Part shown: positions 1-8,414 of the stretch, in pieces | Position numbering within the stretch: position 1 is the first letter of the stretch | How the letters are laid out: every line of letters begins with the position of its first letter | Origin: an uncultured Paludibacter sp. | Lineage (GTDB): Bacteria; Bacteroidota; Bacteroidia; Bacteroidales; Paludibacteraceae | Reading direction: 5' to 3' | NCBI GenBank assembly: GCA_937897985.1 | Contig: CALCBD010000058.1 | Location: forward strand, 66,546-130,545 | DNA: 64,000 nucleotides | Notes under the pieces: model-generated | What the model was told of the DNA's origin: nothing | Database searches by the model: none | The model's input: only the letters and a program-made list of their open reading frames with translations | Made by a program: the position numbers and the translations under genes

Positions 1-60
1 GTTTTCGTGGTAATCTTCCATACCAAAGCGTTTTGTCGAAAGTAGCTGATTCCAGTTCAT
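1..60 (-). CDS. dgt: N-terminus of a dGTPase-like protein (partial, runs off the window)
   Basis: Only the first 20 codons lie in the window, read leftwards from an ATG at 58-60. They encode MNWNQLLSTKRFG followed by MEDYHEN. The MNW-x-QLLSTKR-x-G opening is characteristic of Bacteroidota deoxyguanosine triphosphate triphosphohydrolases, which hydrolyse dGTP to deoxyguanosine and triphosphate. The HD-domain residues that would prove this lie outside the window, so the call rests on the N-terminal signature alone. The gap to the next minus-strand gene is about 50 bp, so the two may be co-transcribed. Confidence 0.55.
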   Translation of the reverse strand, partial: MNWNQLLSTKRFGMEDYHEN

Positions 61-112
61 TGATTGATAGTAATTTTTAAAAATGAGAAATAATGATTAT
101 AAAAATGGTGAT

Positions 113-817
113 TCAGGGCATATTGTAACTTTTCAATTCCGATCTAAGCATTTTACTTTTATTGTCAGTAACATGGTCCATCCATTGCCAGAATTTAACA
201 CCGTGATTCATTTCCTTAGTATGGCAGAGTTCATGAAGTATTACATAATCAATTAAATGTGCCGGTAAGAGCATCAGATAGAATGAGAGATTAATATTTT
301 TACGTCGCGAGCAACTTCCCCATCGGCTTTTACTTGACTGAATTTTCACATCAGTAAATGTAAAACCATGTTTTGCAGCCAATTGTTTGGTTCGGTTGTA
401 CAATAACCGTTTTGCTTCTTTCCGCAAAAAGTAATTGATACCGTTCCAGAAATAATGCTGGGTTTGTTTGGAATTACAATCGGTTTTTTCGGGAAATTCA
501 ATCGACAAGACTTCATCTTTCATACTGAAAAACAAATCATTACGATTACATCTTTTTAAAACCACTCTGAAAGTAAGTGTCTGTAGAACTGAATTCTCGT
601 TAAGTAATAAGGGATTCTTACTTTCATTCTGAATGAGTTTTTGTTGTTTTGAAAGTATGCTTTTTTGTTTTGATTCGATAAACTGCAAAGCCTGTCCGGA
701 AGTTGAGTTCAGCGGTAAAGTGACAATCAGTCCATCAGCTTTTATTCGTACTCTGATAACCCGTGCCCTGTTGCTTTTAATAAATTCAATTTTTCCGAAA
801 ACTTCTTCTGCATCCAT
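113..817 (-). CDS. YgjP-type (DUF45) zinc metallohydrolase
   Basis: A 234-residue soluble protein of the YgjP/SprT-like DUF45 family. The C-terminal third has the zinc-binding HELCH motif (HExxH) in the context VILHELCHTKEMNHG, followed by a second histidine in NHGVKFW. The conserved SSKSRWGSCS stretch typical of the family lies about 30 residues before it. Length matches the family, so it seems intact. Its physiological substrate is unknown; members are annotated as metal-dependent hydrolases or M48-like peptidases. It is divergent from the lolD-like gene. A TACCTTTG -7 box on the minus strand at 846-853 could drive it. A distant relative sits at 62668-63363. Confidence 0.85.
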   Translation of the reverse strand: MDAEEVFGKIEFIKSNRARVIRVRIKADGLIVTLPLNSTSGQALQFIESKQKSILSKQQKLIQNESKNPLLLNENSVLQTLTFRVVLKRCNRNDLFFSMKDEVLSIEFPEKTDCNSKQTQHYFWNGINYFLRKEAKRLLYNRTKQLAAKHGFTFTDVKIQSSKSRWGSCSRRKNINLSFYLMLLPAHLIDYVILHELCHTKEMNHGVKFWQWMDHVTDNKSKMLRSELKSYNMP

Positions 818-875
818 ATAAAAGTGAAAATGAAATAAAACAACACAAAGGTACTTTTTTTTTACAAATAAAATA

Positions 876-905
876 TTTGAATGTCAACATAAACAGATAA
901 CTTTG
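876..905 (+). promoter_or_regulatory. Bacteroidota-type promoter of the lolD-like gene
   Basis: TTTG at 876-879 is followed after 18 bases by TAACTTTG at 898-905. This matches the Bacteroidota -33/-7 consensus (TTTG ... TAnnTTTG) in sequence and spacing. Transcription would start near 912, about 65 bases before the ATG at 979. Confidence 0.6.
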
Positions 906-978
906 CGGACAGGAAAAAAGGTTTAACAGTGTTTGAAATCCACAAAAAGTCAGGTTCAAACTATTTTTCGGACAAAAA

Positions 979-1638
979 ATGATAAAAGCAAAAAATATAC
1001 ATAAAAGTTTTGACACACTCGAAGTACTGAAAGGTGTTGATATTGAGATTAAAAAAGGCGAAATTGTTTCAATTGTCGGTCCCAGTGGCGCAGGAAAAAC
1101 CACCCTGCTTCAAATTCTCGGCACTCTGGATCGCCCGGATAAAGGAGAAATAGAAGTAGATGGTATCAACTTTAGTCAACTGAGCGAAAAGGAGCTGGCA
1201 GCTTTCAGGAACAAACACATTGGATTTATCTTTCAGTTTCATCAACTGCTGCCTGAATTTACGGCACTCGAAAATGTTATGATTCCTGCGCTGATTGCGG
1301 GAGTCGATGCAAAAGCCGCAAACAAGAAATCGAAGGAACTGATTGAATATCTCGGACTCAACAATCGGTTGGGACATAAACCATCGGAACTTTCGGGAGG
1401 TGAAAAGCAAAGGATTGCCGTTGCAAGAGCCCTGATAAATCAGCCCTCACTTATTTTAGCAGACGAACCTTCGGGTAGCCTTGATTCGAAAAACCGGGAT
1501 GAGTTACACAGACTTTTGTTTGATTTGCGGGACAAATTCGGGCTGACTCTGGTCATAGTGACTCACGATAAAGAACTGGCTTTACTATCGGACAGGGTGA
1601 TAGAGATGAAAGACGGTAAGATTATACAACAGGTTTAG
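979..1638 (+). CDS. lolD: LolD/MacB-type ABC transporter ATP-binding protein
   Basis: A 219-residue ABC ATPase of the LolD/MacB/FtsE class, which powers lipoprotein release or mechanotransmission from the inner membrane. Walker A is GPSGAGKTT near residue 34. The signature is LSGGEKQRIAVARAL near residue 138. Walker B is LILADEPSGSLDS, and the switch histidine is in IVTHDKE. The FQFHQLLPEFTALENVMIP segment matches the LolD group closely. No permease (LolC/E) is adjacent, which is common in Bacteroidota where the partners are elsewhere. The LolD assignment within the MacB-like superfamily is likely but not certain. Confidence 0.85.
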   Translation: MIKAKNIHKSFDTLEVLKGVDIEIKKGEIVSIVGPSGAGKTTLLQILGTLDRPDKGEIEVDGINFSQLSEKELAAFRNKHIGFIFQFHQLLPEFTALENVMIPALIAGVDAKAANKKSKELIEYLGLNNRLGHKPSELSGGEKQRIAVARALINQPSLILADEPSGSLDSKNRDELHRLLFDLRDKFGLTLVIVTHDKELALLSDRVIEMKDGKIIQQV

Positions 1639-1698
1639 CCGAAGCCGGTTTTAACGGTACCCATCAAATAAAAAAATTTTATTCCCCCTGAGGAACAT

Positions 1699-1730
1699 AA
1701 AAGGCTGCCCAATTATTGAGCAGCCTTTTT
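1699..1730. terminator. Bidirectional intrinsic terminator between lolD and rng
   Basis: A perfect 10-bp stem (AAAAGGCTGC at 1699-1708 with GCAGCCTTTT at 1720-1729) and an 11-base loop. The T run on the plus strand and the A run on the left arm let it serve both converging genes. Confidence 0.85.
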
Positions 1731-1747
1731 ATTGAATAATTTACCTG

Positions 1748-3322
1748 TTACGAAATCTTTTCTATTTCTTCCTGCAGGTTAATTTCATTTCCCTTTTTAT
1801 CATAAAATTTGTATTGCAAAAATCCGAGTTTCTGAGAAGCAATTACTTTGCAACCCATACCGAATTTAAGTTTCCATCTCGACTTCACCGACACTAAGCC
1901 TTTAGAGATATAGGCATCGACATAAGGGTGAAGATGTAAAGTAAAATTACGAACGTTCAGCCTTTTAACCAGAAAATCGATTTTATTTTCGAGCTGATCG
2001 GTAAACAGTATTGAAGGTTTGGTATGTCCGGTTCCAAAGCAGGTGGGACAGGTTTCTTCAATATTAATGTGTGTCACAGGGCGAACACGTTGCCTTGTCA
2101 TTTGCATAAGTCCGAACTTGCTGAGAGGCAAAATATTATGCTTGGCTCTGTCGTTTGACATCATATCACGCATCCTCTCATAGAGTTTTTGTCGATTTTC
2201 GGCTTCATGCATATCGATAAAATCTACGACAATAATACCACCCATATCGCGTAACCTGAGTTGACGGGCAATTTCGTCGGCAGCAGCCAGATTTACATCC
2301 AGCGCATTAGCTTCCTGTCCGTTTCCTGCTTTAGAGCGATTACCACTGTTCACATCAATTACGTGCAGTGCTTCTGTGTGTTCAATGATCAGATATGCAC
2401 CACTTTTGAATGAAACCGTTTTGCCGAATGCTGATTTGATCTGTTTGCTTATTCCGAAACTGTCATATATAGGAGCTTCTTCTTTATAAAGCCTCACAAT
2501 ATCTTTTCGTTCCGGAGCTATCAGTTCTACATAATCGCGTACTTCGGTGAATACAGCTGCATCATTGACATAAATATGCTTAAAATTGGTATTGAATAAA
2601 TCTCTAATTATTCCTACCGTGCGACCTAATTCTTCTAAAATAAGCGAAACACCTTTCGACTGTTGAACTTTGACTATCGCTTCTTCCCAGCGTTTTACCA
2701 GAATTTTCAGTTCGTTGTCGAGTTCGGCAACTTTCTTTTCTTCGGCTACTGTACGAACGATAACTCCGAAACCCTTCGGTTTAATGCTTTGTATCAGTTG
2801 TTTTAGTCGTACGCGTTCCTCTTCGGTTTTAATTTTTTGTGACACCGACACTTTGTCGGCGAAAGGAATCAGAACCAAAAACCGTCCGGCTATCGAAATT
2901 TCAGTGGTCAATCGTGGTCCTTTGGTGGATATTGGTTCTTTGGTAACCTGAACCAATAATTCCTGTCCTGTTTTGAGGATTTCGTTGATTGAGCCGTTTT
3001 TTTCAATTTCCGACTGTATTTTAAATTTCTGAATAGCAGGTACTTTTTTTCGGTCGCTGAGTATCTGCGTTGTAAATTGATAAAGAGTATTGAAATTTGA
3101 ACCTAAATCAAGATAATGTAGAAAAGCGTCTTTATCGTAACCCACATCTACAAATGCTGCATTTAAACCGGGCATTATTTTTTTAACCCTTCCCATATAG
3201 ATATTACCCACGGCAAATTGTTCTTCACGACTTTCCTGGTGTAATTCTACAAGGTGTTTATCTTCGAGCAGCGCAATAGATATTTCGGATGGTTGTACAT
3301 CCACTACTAATTCGCTATTCAC
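1748..3322 (-). CDS. rng: Ribonuclease G/E family endoribonuclease
   Basis: A 524-residue RNase G-type protein involved in rRNA 5' maturation and mRNA decay in the cytoplasm. The N-terminus carries the S1 RNA-binding segment (NIYMGRVKKIMPGLNAAFVD, residues 41-60). The DNase I-like catalytic core has VDVNSGNRS near residue 327 and VDFIDM near residue 366, the two aspartates that bind the catalytic metal. The zinc-link CPTCFGTG follows near residue 428. Length is typical for RNase G, and the long RNase E scaffold tail is absent. It lies downstream of the HU and bS22-like genes on the same strand, a common order in Bacteroidota, but a terminator-like hairpin separates them. Confidence 0.95.
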   Translation of the reverse strand: MNSELVVDVQPSEISIALLEDKHLVELHQESREEQFAVGNIYMGRVKKIMPGLNAAFVDVGYDKDAFLHYLDLGSNFNTLYQFTTQILSDRKKVPAIQKFKIQSEIEKNGSINEILKTGQELLVQVTKEPISTKGPRLTTEISIAGRFLVLIPFADKVSVSQKIKTEEERVRLKQLIQSIKPKGFGVIVRTVAEEKKVAELDNELKILVKRWEEAIVKVQQSKGVSLILEELGRTVGIIRDLFNTNFKHIYVNDAAVFTEVRDYVELIAPERKDIVRLYKEEAPIYDSFGISKQIKSAFGKTVSFKSGAYLIIEHTEALHVIDVNSGNRSKAGNGQEANALDVNLAAADEIARQLRLRDMGGIIVVDFIDMHEAENRQKLYERMRDMMSNDRAKHNILPLSKFGLMQMTRQRVRPVTHINIEETCPTCFGTGHTKPSILFTDQLENKIDFLVKRLNVRNFTLHLHPYVDAYISKGLVSVKSRWKLKFGMGCKVIASQKLGFLQYKFYDKKGNEINLQEEIEKIS

Positions 3323-3354
3323 CTTTTTCTTTTTTTATTGATTTAAATATAAAG

Positions 3355-3398
3355 AAAAAACAAACTTAAAGCCAAGATACAGCTTATAAGTTTGTTTT
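3355..3398 (-). terminator. Intrinsic terminator after the HU / basic-protein unit
   Basis: On the minus strand a 12-bp stem (AAAACAAACTTA paired with TAAGTTTGTTTT) closes an 18-base loop that can pair further. It is followed by a run of six T (plus-strand A run at 3355-3360). It lies about 35 bases past the stop of the 29-residue ORF, so rng probably needs its own promoter. Confidence 0.6.
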
Positions 3399-3432
3399 CT
3401 TGGACTTTAAAAAAAATTAAAGACCATAAAGA

Positions 3433-3522
3433 CTATTTCTTTTTGTGTCTGTTTTTTCTAAGTCTTTTTTTACGCTTGTGCGTCGACATTTTGTGTCGTT
3501 TTCTTTTTTTACCGCTTGGCAT
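3433..3522 (-). CDS. AURKAIP1/COX24-domain basic ribosomal protein (bS22/mS38-like), 29 aa
   Basis: A 29-codon ORF starting at the ATG at 3520-3522 and ending at TAG. It begins MPSGKKRKRHKM and continues with STHKRKKRLRKNRHKKK. Seventeen of 29 residues are Lys or Arg. The K-M-x-x-H-K-R-K-K-x-x-R-K pattern is the hallmark of the AURKAIP1/COX24 C-terminal domain, known as mitochondrial mS38 and mycobacterial bS22 in the small ribosomal subunit near the decoding centre. It begins 30 bases downstream of the HU stop codon and probably shares its transcript. Most gene callers miss it because of its length. Confidence 0.85.
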   Translation of the reverse strand: MPSGKKRKRHKMSTHKRKKRLRKNRHKKK

Positions 3523-3552
3523 CTTTGTTTATTTATTTGTTTTGAAAAAAAA

Positions 3553-3825
3553 TTATTTTACTACGCTCACAAATGTTTTTGCAGGTTTAAAAGAAGGAAT
3601 GTTGTGAGCAGGAATAATAATTGTAGTGTTTTTTGAAATGTTACGGGCTGTTTTTTCAGCACGTTCTTTAACGATAAAGCTACCAAATCCTCTCAAATAT
3701 ACATTGTCATTTTTTGCCAATGAATCTTTTACTGTTTCCATGAAAGCTTCAACGGTTGTCAATACAGTTGCTTTGTCTATGCCTGTATTTTTAGCAATCT
3801 CATTTACGATATCTGCTTTTGTCAT
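3553..3825 (-). CDS. hup: HU/IHF family nucleoid DNA-binding protein
   Basis: A 90-residue HU-type histone-like protein that bends DNA and compacts the nucleoid as a dimer. The start MTKADIVNEIAKNTGI and helix pair are standard. The family signature surrounds GFGSFIVKERAEKTARN, and the beta-arm tip holds the conserved IPAHNIPSFKPAK with the intercalating proline. Length is exactly as expected. It heads a short unit with the basic ribosomal protein gene downstream. A TATATTTG -7 box lies upstream at 3892-3899. Confidence 0.95.
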   Translation of the reverse strand: MTKADIVNEIAKNTGIDKATVLTTVEAFMETVKDSLAKNDNVYLRGFGSFIVKERAEKTARNISKNTTIIIPAHNIPSFKPAKTFVSVVK

Positions 3826-3891
3826 TTTGGGTAATTTTTAATGAGTTAATAATTAATTATGATTGTTTTGTTTTTTTATTCAAACGGACTG

Positions 3892-3899
3892 CAAATATA
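3892..3899 (-). promoter_or_regulatory. -7 box for the HU gene
   Basis: TATATTTG on the minus strand fits TAnnTTTG. A TTG at 3923-3925 is 23 bases further upstream, at the long end of accepted spacing. The start codon is 67 bases downstream. Confidence 0.4.
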
Positions 3900-3966
3900 T
3901 TGCTTTTATTCTGATTAAAAAACAATTGCATCGTTTTTTTTTCAAAAAAAGCATTTTTATAGGTTT

Positions 3967-5064
3967 TTATTTCCCCGATTTTCGAATTAAATTTTCAATT
4001 TCAGTTAAACTAAGGTTGCGACCTTCAATAATTCCCTGTTTGTTAATTAAAACGGTTGCAGGAATTGAACTTATCGCATATTTCTTAGCGCCTTCGCTTT
4101 TCCAACCCTGTAAATCAGACACATGCTTCCATATAAGTTTCTGTTTTTCCACTGTGCCTTTCCAGGCAGCTTCGTCATCGTCGAGCGACACGCCCAAAAT
4201 CTCAATTTTGCCGTTTTTATACTTGTCGTAGAAGATTTTCAAATCGGGTAACGACTGCATACAAGGGCCACACCACGATGCCCAGAAATCTATCAACACA
4301 TAGTCGGTTTTGCCTATAAGCGAAGATAAAGCAATACTGTCGCCATTGATCGAAGGAAGTTTAATTTCGGTAAATGTTTGTCCTTTTGCCGTTTTTTTCT
4401 CGGTTTCGATTCCCTGAATTATTTCAGTGATCCTCGTACGCTTTTTGGTCTGATCGTTCATTAAAGCAATTATTTTTTCTTTTTCGCCTATCGTCATATT
4501 ATAAAACGAGGTTTCAAAAATGTAATTTCCGGCAACTGTATTAATGTATTCGGTTGCATATTTCTTATCGATTTCAACTTCTTTTTTTTCAAGACTCTTC
4601 ACTTCTTTTTCCATGGCGGCTCTTTGCTGTGTACCTAACGAACTGTCGGAAAGTGCTTTATAAGTATTCTCGGCACTTATATAAAAACTTTTCTTTTCGC
4701 TGAAATATTTTTGCAAAATCTCATTTTGTTCCGTTCCCTGAAAGCGGATATTGTTCAGGGTATCAATTAAAACTTCAATTTTACCATTTTCCAGCACAAA
4801 GGGACGACGTACCTTTTCGCCCGATGGAAGCTCAAAACACAAAAATGCAATTTTGGCCGTATCACATCTGCCCTGAAAATGAAAACTTCCGTTCTCAATT
4901 TTCACACTGTCGAGCGACGACCACACTCTGTTGATTCTTTCTTTGATTAAAATTGTTTTTCCGCTGAGTTCTCTTATCTGAACTTCTCCCTCAACTTTGT
5001 ATGATTTTGGTGCACAACTTAAAATGAAAGTTGCTGATAATAAATAAAATAAAATCTTTTTCAT
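3967..5064 (-). CDS. DUF4369-TlpA thiol-disulfide oxidoreductase lipoprotein
   Basis: A 365-residue exported protein. The N-terminal signal ends in a lipobox (FILSCAPK, Cys17), so it is probably membrane anchored and faces the periplasm. Residues about 20-120 look like the Bacteroidota DUF4369 domain. A helical linker follows (about 120-225). The C-terminal AhpC/TSA-TlpA thioredoxin domain has the active site WASWCGPCMQS near residue 264 and the cis-Pro loop SSIPATVLI near residue 334. Such proteins reduce disulfides in cell-envelope proteins. Genomes of this phylum carry many paralogues with unclear individual substrates. It is transcribed divergently from mutY. Confidence 0.88.
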   Translation of the reverse strand: MKKILFYLLSATFILSCAPKSYKVEGEVQIRELSGKTILIKERINRVWSSLDSVKIENGSFHFQGRCDTAKIAFLCFELPSGEKVRRPFVLENGKIEVLIDTLNNIRFQGTEQNEILQKYFSEKKSFYISAENTYKALSDSSLGTQQRAAMEKEVKSLEKKEVEIDKKYATEYINTVAGNYIFETSFYNMTIGEKEKIIALMNDQTKKRTRITEIIQGIETEKKTAKGQTFTEIKLPSINGDSIALSSLIGKTDYVLIDFWASWCGPCMQSLPDLKIFYDKYKNGKIEILGVSLDDDEAAWKGTVEKQKLIWKHVSDLQGWKSEGAKKYAISSIPATVLINKQGIIEGRNLSLTEIENLIRKSGK

Positions 5065-5082
5065 AAAATGTATCCTTATTTA

Positions 5083-5113
5083 TTTGTAGTGAATCGGAAT
5101 GAATTTACCTTTG
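5083..5113 (+). promoter_or_regulatory. Promoter of mutY
   Basis: TTTG at 5083-5086, a 19-base spacer, then TACCTTTG at 5106-5113: a full match to the Bacteroidota -33/-7 pattern. The predicted leader to the ATG at 5248 is about 130 bases and AT-rich, with no obvious structure. Confidence 0.6.
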
Positions 5114-5247
5114 CATGCAAAGATGCAATTTTTTTTAATATAAATCAATCGGGTTTTTATATAAATTGCAAATTAATACAAAATCGTGTCCGTGATTCAA
5201 TATATTAATCAGTATATCAACGTTATACATCAATTTTTTAAAAACAA

Positions 5248-6321
5248 ATGCAATTTCAGCAACTCTCGAAAACTCTCATAAAATGGTATCAGACCAACAA
5301 ACGCGATTTGCCCTGGCGCGAAACAAATGACGCCTATAAAATCTGGATTTCGGAAATTATTTTACAACAAACCCGTGTAAATCAGGGTTTGGACTATTAT
5401 CTCCGCTTCATCGGTCGCTTTCCGACGGTAGTCGATCTGGCAACTGCTGATGAAGATGAGGTACTTAAATACTGGCAGGGACTCGGTTATTATTCGAGGG
5501 CAAGAAATCTGTATAAGTCAGCAAATCAGATAGTTCAACAATATAATGGAAAATTCCCAACCAGTTATGATGATGTATTAAAACTGAAGGGCATCGGTAC
5601 ATACACTGCCTCCGCAATATGTTCATTTGCCTACCATCAGCCTTATGCCGTGGTGGATGGGAATGTATACCGCGTGTTATCCCGGTTTTTTGGTATCGAC
5701 ACAGCTATTGATTCAACTGCCGGTGTTAAATTGTTTGCTGATCTGGTAAATCAGGTGCTGGACCGTCAGAATCCCGGCTTACATAATCAGGCAATAATGG
5801 AATTCGGGGCTTTACAATGCGTTCCGGTCTCGCCCGATTGTATTAACTGCCCGTTAAAAACCGACTGCAAAGCTTTTGAAATGAATCTTGTAACACTGCT
5901 TCCGGTCAAAGAAAAAAAGGTAAAAGTAAAGAACAGATATTTTAACTACCTGTTCATCGAATTTAACGGCAACACTTTCATGCAAAAAAGAACTGCTGAT
6001 GATATCTGGAAAAACCTCTATGAATTTCCCCTGATTGAAACAGATGAATTGCTTCTCAGTCCTGAAAAATTAACTTCCAATGTGCAGTTTAAAATTTTAT
6101 TTGAGGGTATCCGGAATGTAAACATCATTAAGATATCGGCTCCTGTAAAGCACATCCTCACACACAGGATAATAAATGCCGGTTTCATTCACGTTAAGAT
6201 TAATGAATCAAACCGGCAATTATCGAATCTGATCAGAATACCGTTCGACGAAATACACAATTATGCGGTTTCGAAATTAATCGAATCATTTCTGGAATCA
6301 GGCTCTGATTTTAAACGCTGA
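5248..6321 (+). CDS. mutY: A/G-specific adenine DNA glycosylase MutY
   Basis: A 357-residue base-excision repair enzyme that removes adenine mispaired with 8-oxoguanine. The N-terminal glycosylase domain has QQTRVNQG with the catalytic Glu region, the helix-hairpin-helix LKGIGTYTASAI near residue 114, and the catalytic Asp in VVDGNVYRVLSRF. The [4Fe-4S] cluster ligands follow the exact C-x6-C-x2-C-x5-C spacing (CVPVSPDCINCPLKTDC near residues 192-208). The C-terminal NUDIX-like domain that recognises 8-oxoG (about 230-350) is present. It ends 3 bases from the convergent thioredoxin gene. Confidence 0.95.
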   Translation: MQFQQLSKTLIKWYQTNKRDLPWRETNDAYKIWISEIILQQTRVNQGLDYYLRFIGRFPTVVDLATADEDEVLKYWQGLGYYSRARNLYKSANQIVQQYNGKFPTSYDDVLKLKGIGTYTASAICSFAYHQPYAVVDGNVYRVLSRFFGIDTAIDSTAGVKLFADLVNQVLDRQNPGLHNQAIMEFGALQCVPVSPDCINCPLKTDCKAFEMNLVTLLPVKEKKVKVKNRYFNYLFIEFNGNTFMQKRTADDIWKNLYEFPLIETDELLLSPEKLTSNVQFKILFEGIRNVNIIKISAPVKHILTHRIINAGFIHVKINESNRQLSNLIRIPFDEIHNYAVSKLIESFLESGSDFKR

Positions 6322-6324
6322 ATT

Positions 6325-6753
6325 TTATTTGAAGAGAAAATTCTTTTTGACAAGCGCTTCAAACTCATCGTAATCCCTGTAACCAAGTTCGGAAGTATAA
6401 GCTGTTTTACTGTTGATAAAAATAATGGTAGGCATTGCTTCCACTTTAAAAAGTTTTGCAAGTTCAGGTTCTTTATCCACGTCAATTCTGTAAACAATAA
6501 GTTTGCCCTTGTATTTGTTCTGGATGGTTTGCAGGTGAGGTGCCAGCATTTTGCAGGGACGACACCATGTAGCATAAAAATCAAGAATAACAGGCAATTC
6601 ACCAACCCTGGTAAATTTAGTGTTTTTGGAATAATTCCATACTTTTTGTTTGAATGTAGCCGCATTTAATTCATCAATGGTTACATCCTTTTGTGCAAAC
6701 GCTCCCGCACTTACCAATAAAGCCAGAAATAAAATCTGAATTGTTTTTTTCAT
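6325..6753 (-). CDS. Secreted thioredoxin-fold protein (CRPC active site)
   Basis: A 142-residue protein with an N-terminal signal sequence ending in AGAFAQ and a single thioredoxin domain. The active site reads FYATWCRPCKML, so the usual Gly between the cysteines is replaced by Arg. The cis-Pro loop EAMPTIIF is present. The signal peptide puts it in the periplasm, where it would reduce or exchange disulfides. It is preceded on the same strand by a lipoprotein gene 35 bases away. Confidence 0.85.
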   Translation of the reverse strand: MKKTIQILFLALLVSAGAFAQKDVTIDELNAATFKQKVWNYSKNTKFTRVGELPVILDFYATWCRPCKMLAPHLQTIQNKYKGKLIVYRIDVDKEPELAKLFKVEAMPTIIFINSKTAYTSELGYRDYDEFEALVKKNFLFK

Positions 6754-6788
6754 TTTTTTGTCGAATAATTGTTGGTTACTTTTTTTAT

Positions 6789-7622
6789 TTAATGTTTGTA
6801 CCTTAGATTTATCTGTCCGACCCTGATTGTTGCAGCCTTCATATCATTCTGCAACTTTTTCAGGTCGCGTTTCAGCAACCGGAGTTCGTAAGTAGCAGCA
6901 ATTGCTTTCTTATCCTGATCGTTCAGAATATATGAAACGTTTTTTTTGCAAAATAAGTTTACTTTGATTTTTTCGGATTGATGCTGAGAGATGAACTCAA
7001 CAATACCACCATCGTTTTCATTTTTAAACGTGAGACTTTCCCAATATCCGCCACCATCGCTGAAGTTGTGAAAAACACCGTTTGAACTTTGAGTTGTATC
7101 AGTTTGTGCGAATATATCACCAGTTGACACTTTAACTCCCGTGTGATTCAGCTTTGTACCTGAAACATTGCTGATCAGATAAATATCCGCATTATCATCC
7201 ACGTAGCATTTCAGATAATTTCTGTTGATATTCTGTTCGGTAATTTGGGTTTTATACACAAAATTTCCAAATTCCTGATATTTGTCATCTTTCTCGTATC
7301 TGAAATTCTTTTGCAGAGAATCGACCTGTCGGATCTTCAAAGGCAGCAAACTGTCCGAAACAGCCAGCAATGCAGAACTCTGACGCCTGATAATGGTATC
7401 CCTGTAAGCTGCAGCTATTCTGCGTTTACTAACCAGACGAGGGTAAATGCGGTGCAAACTGTCGATACTGCCAAGTGCAGCCTGATAGTTATTTTCTTCA
7501 ATCATTTGCTGTATTTGCAACAGCTGTTGATCGGCTGCTTTTTCGTCACGAGCCCTCCTGCTGCATGAACTCATGAGCACAACCAATACAATGATAACCG
7601 GGAAAAAGATTTTATTTGTCAT
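6789..7622 (-). CDS. Putative lipoprotein with coiled-coil segments
   Basis: A 277-residue protein with a signal peptide ending in a lipobox (VLMSSCSRRA, Cys20), so probably a membrane-anchored lipoprotein. Residues about 30-65 look like a TPR-like or helical segment (QLLQIQQMIEENNYQAALGS). The middle is beta-rich (DNADIYLISNVSG, DGGGYWESLTF). The C-terminus is a charged helix (YELRLLKRDLKKLQNDM). No family was recognised with confidence. It lies between an outer-membrane barrel gene and the secreted thioredoxin on the same strand, which suggests a small envelope operon. Confidence 0.7.
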   Translation of the reverse strand: MTNKIFFPVIIVLVVLMSSCSRRARDEKAADQQLLQIQQMIEENNYQAALGSIDSLHRIYPRLVSKRRIAAAYRDTIIRRQSSALLAVSDSLLPLKIRQVDSLQKNFRYEKDDKYQEFGNFVYKTQITEQNINRNYLKCYVDDNADIYLISNVSGTKLNHTGVKVSTGDIFAQTDTTQSSNGVFHNFSDGGGYWESLTFKNENDGGIVEFISQHQSEKIKVNLFCKKNVSYILNDQDKKAIAATYELRLLKRDLKKLQNDMKAATIRVGQINLRYKH

Positions 7623-7658
7623 TCGGAAGCTTTGTTAAAATTAAAATTAAAAAACGAA

Positions 7659-8414
7659 TCAAAACATCAACCCGACAGAGAACTCCATACCGGCAGGAAA
7701 AATTCGGACGGGTGAAGTATAGTTACGTGTACGGTCATTGGCATATTCGTCGGCATTAGCTATATTTGTCAAAGAGGTTTTGTAGTTCAATTCGCCAAAT
7801 AATTCAATATTTCCGACAATTTTATAAGCCGTTCCAATTCCGAAAAAACAACCTGCCACACTCGCCGATGTAATATTAATAATATCAACCGGAGGCAGAA
7901 CAGTAGATGGCAAGGTAGAAACATGTTTCTCATTTGCAGTGATTACAAAACCTGTAGAAATTCCTCCCTGCAAATAATAACTGATCCGGTTGATGGCCTG
8001 AGTTCTAACCTTAATGCCCAGCGGAACTTCAATCATTGAATAGTTAATCCGGTAGTTGTCCTTGTTGGTTGTGGTATTTAATGATAAACTGTCAAAAACA
8101 TAACCTCCCATCGTATTGTAATTAATTCCGGTTACCACCGACAACAACGGGTTCACCTCATACAAGGCAACCAACCCCAACCCATACTTCAAAGTTGCGC
8201 CATCGGTCTGTAAATCATTATTTTGTACAGAAAGCCATGAAATAACCGGAGAAATCTTAACACCAAAACTTACATTTGAAAATTTAATTCCCTGCAAAAC
8301 AGAATTCGGATCAGATTGTGGCCTGATCTGAGCACTAAGCTGCAAGGTCAGAAAAAAGGCAAAAAGCAATATCCATTTTTGTAGCATGATCATAAACTTA
8401 AGTATAACAGACAT
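7659..8414 (-). CDS. Outer-membrane beta-barrel protein (PorT/opacity-like)
   Basis: A 251-residue exported protein. The most credible start is the internal Met at 8387 (MLQKWILLFAFFLTLQLSAQ), which gives a clean signal peptide; the longer start at 8414 adds nine residues. After the signal come alternating amphipathic strands (SVVTGINYNTMGG, YYLQGGISTGF, YKIVGNIELFGELNYKTSL) and a C-terminal strand ending in Phe (EFSVGLMF), as in eight-stranded outer-membrane barrels. It fits the Bacteroidota outer-membrane beta-barrel domain. Function is unknown. A TAAATTTG box at 8614-8621 on this strand could be its promoter. Confidence 0.75.
   Translation of the reverse strand: MSVILKFMIMLQKWILLFAFFLTLQLSAQIRPQSDPNSVLQGIKFSNVSFGVKISPVISWLSVQNNDLQTDGATLKYGLGLVALYEVNPLLSVVTGINYNTMGGYVFDSLSLNTTTNKDNYRINYSMIEVPLGIKVRTQAINRISYYLQGGISTGFVITANEKHVSTLPSTVLPPVDIINITSASVAGCFFGIGTAYKIVGNIELFGELNYKTSLTNIANADEYANDRTRNYTSPVRIFPAGMEFSVGLMF

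Noticed and set aside
6320..6348. AT-only hairpin between mutY and the thioredoxin gene
   Set aside because: A seven-pair A/T stem inside coding sequence followed by T; too weak to call as a terminator.
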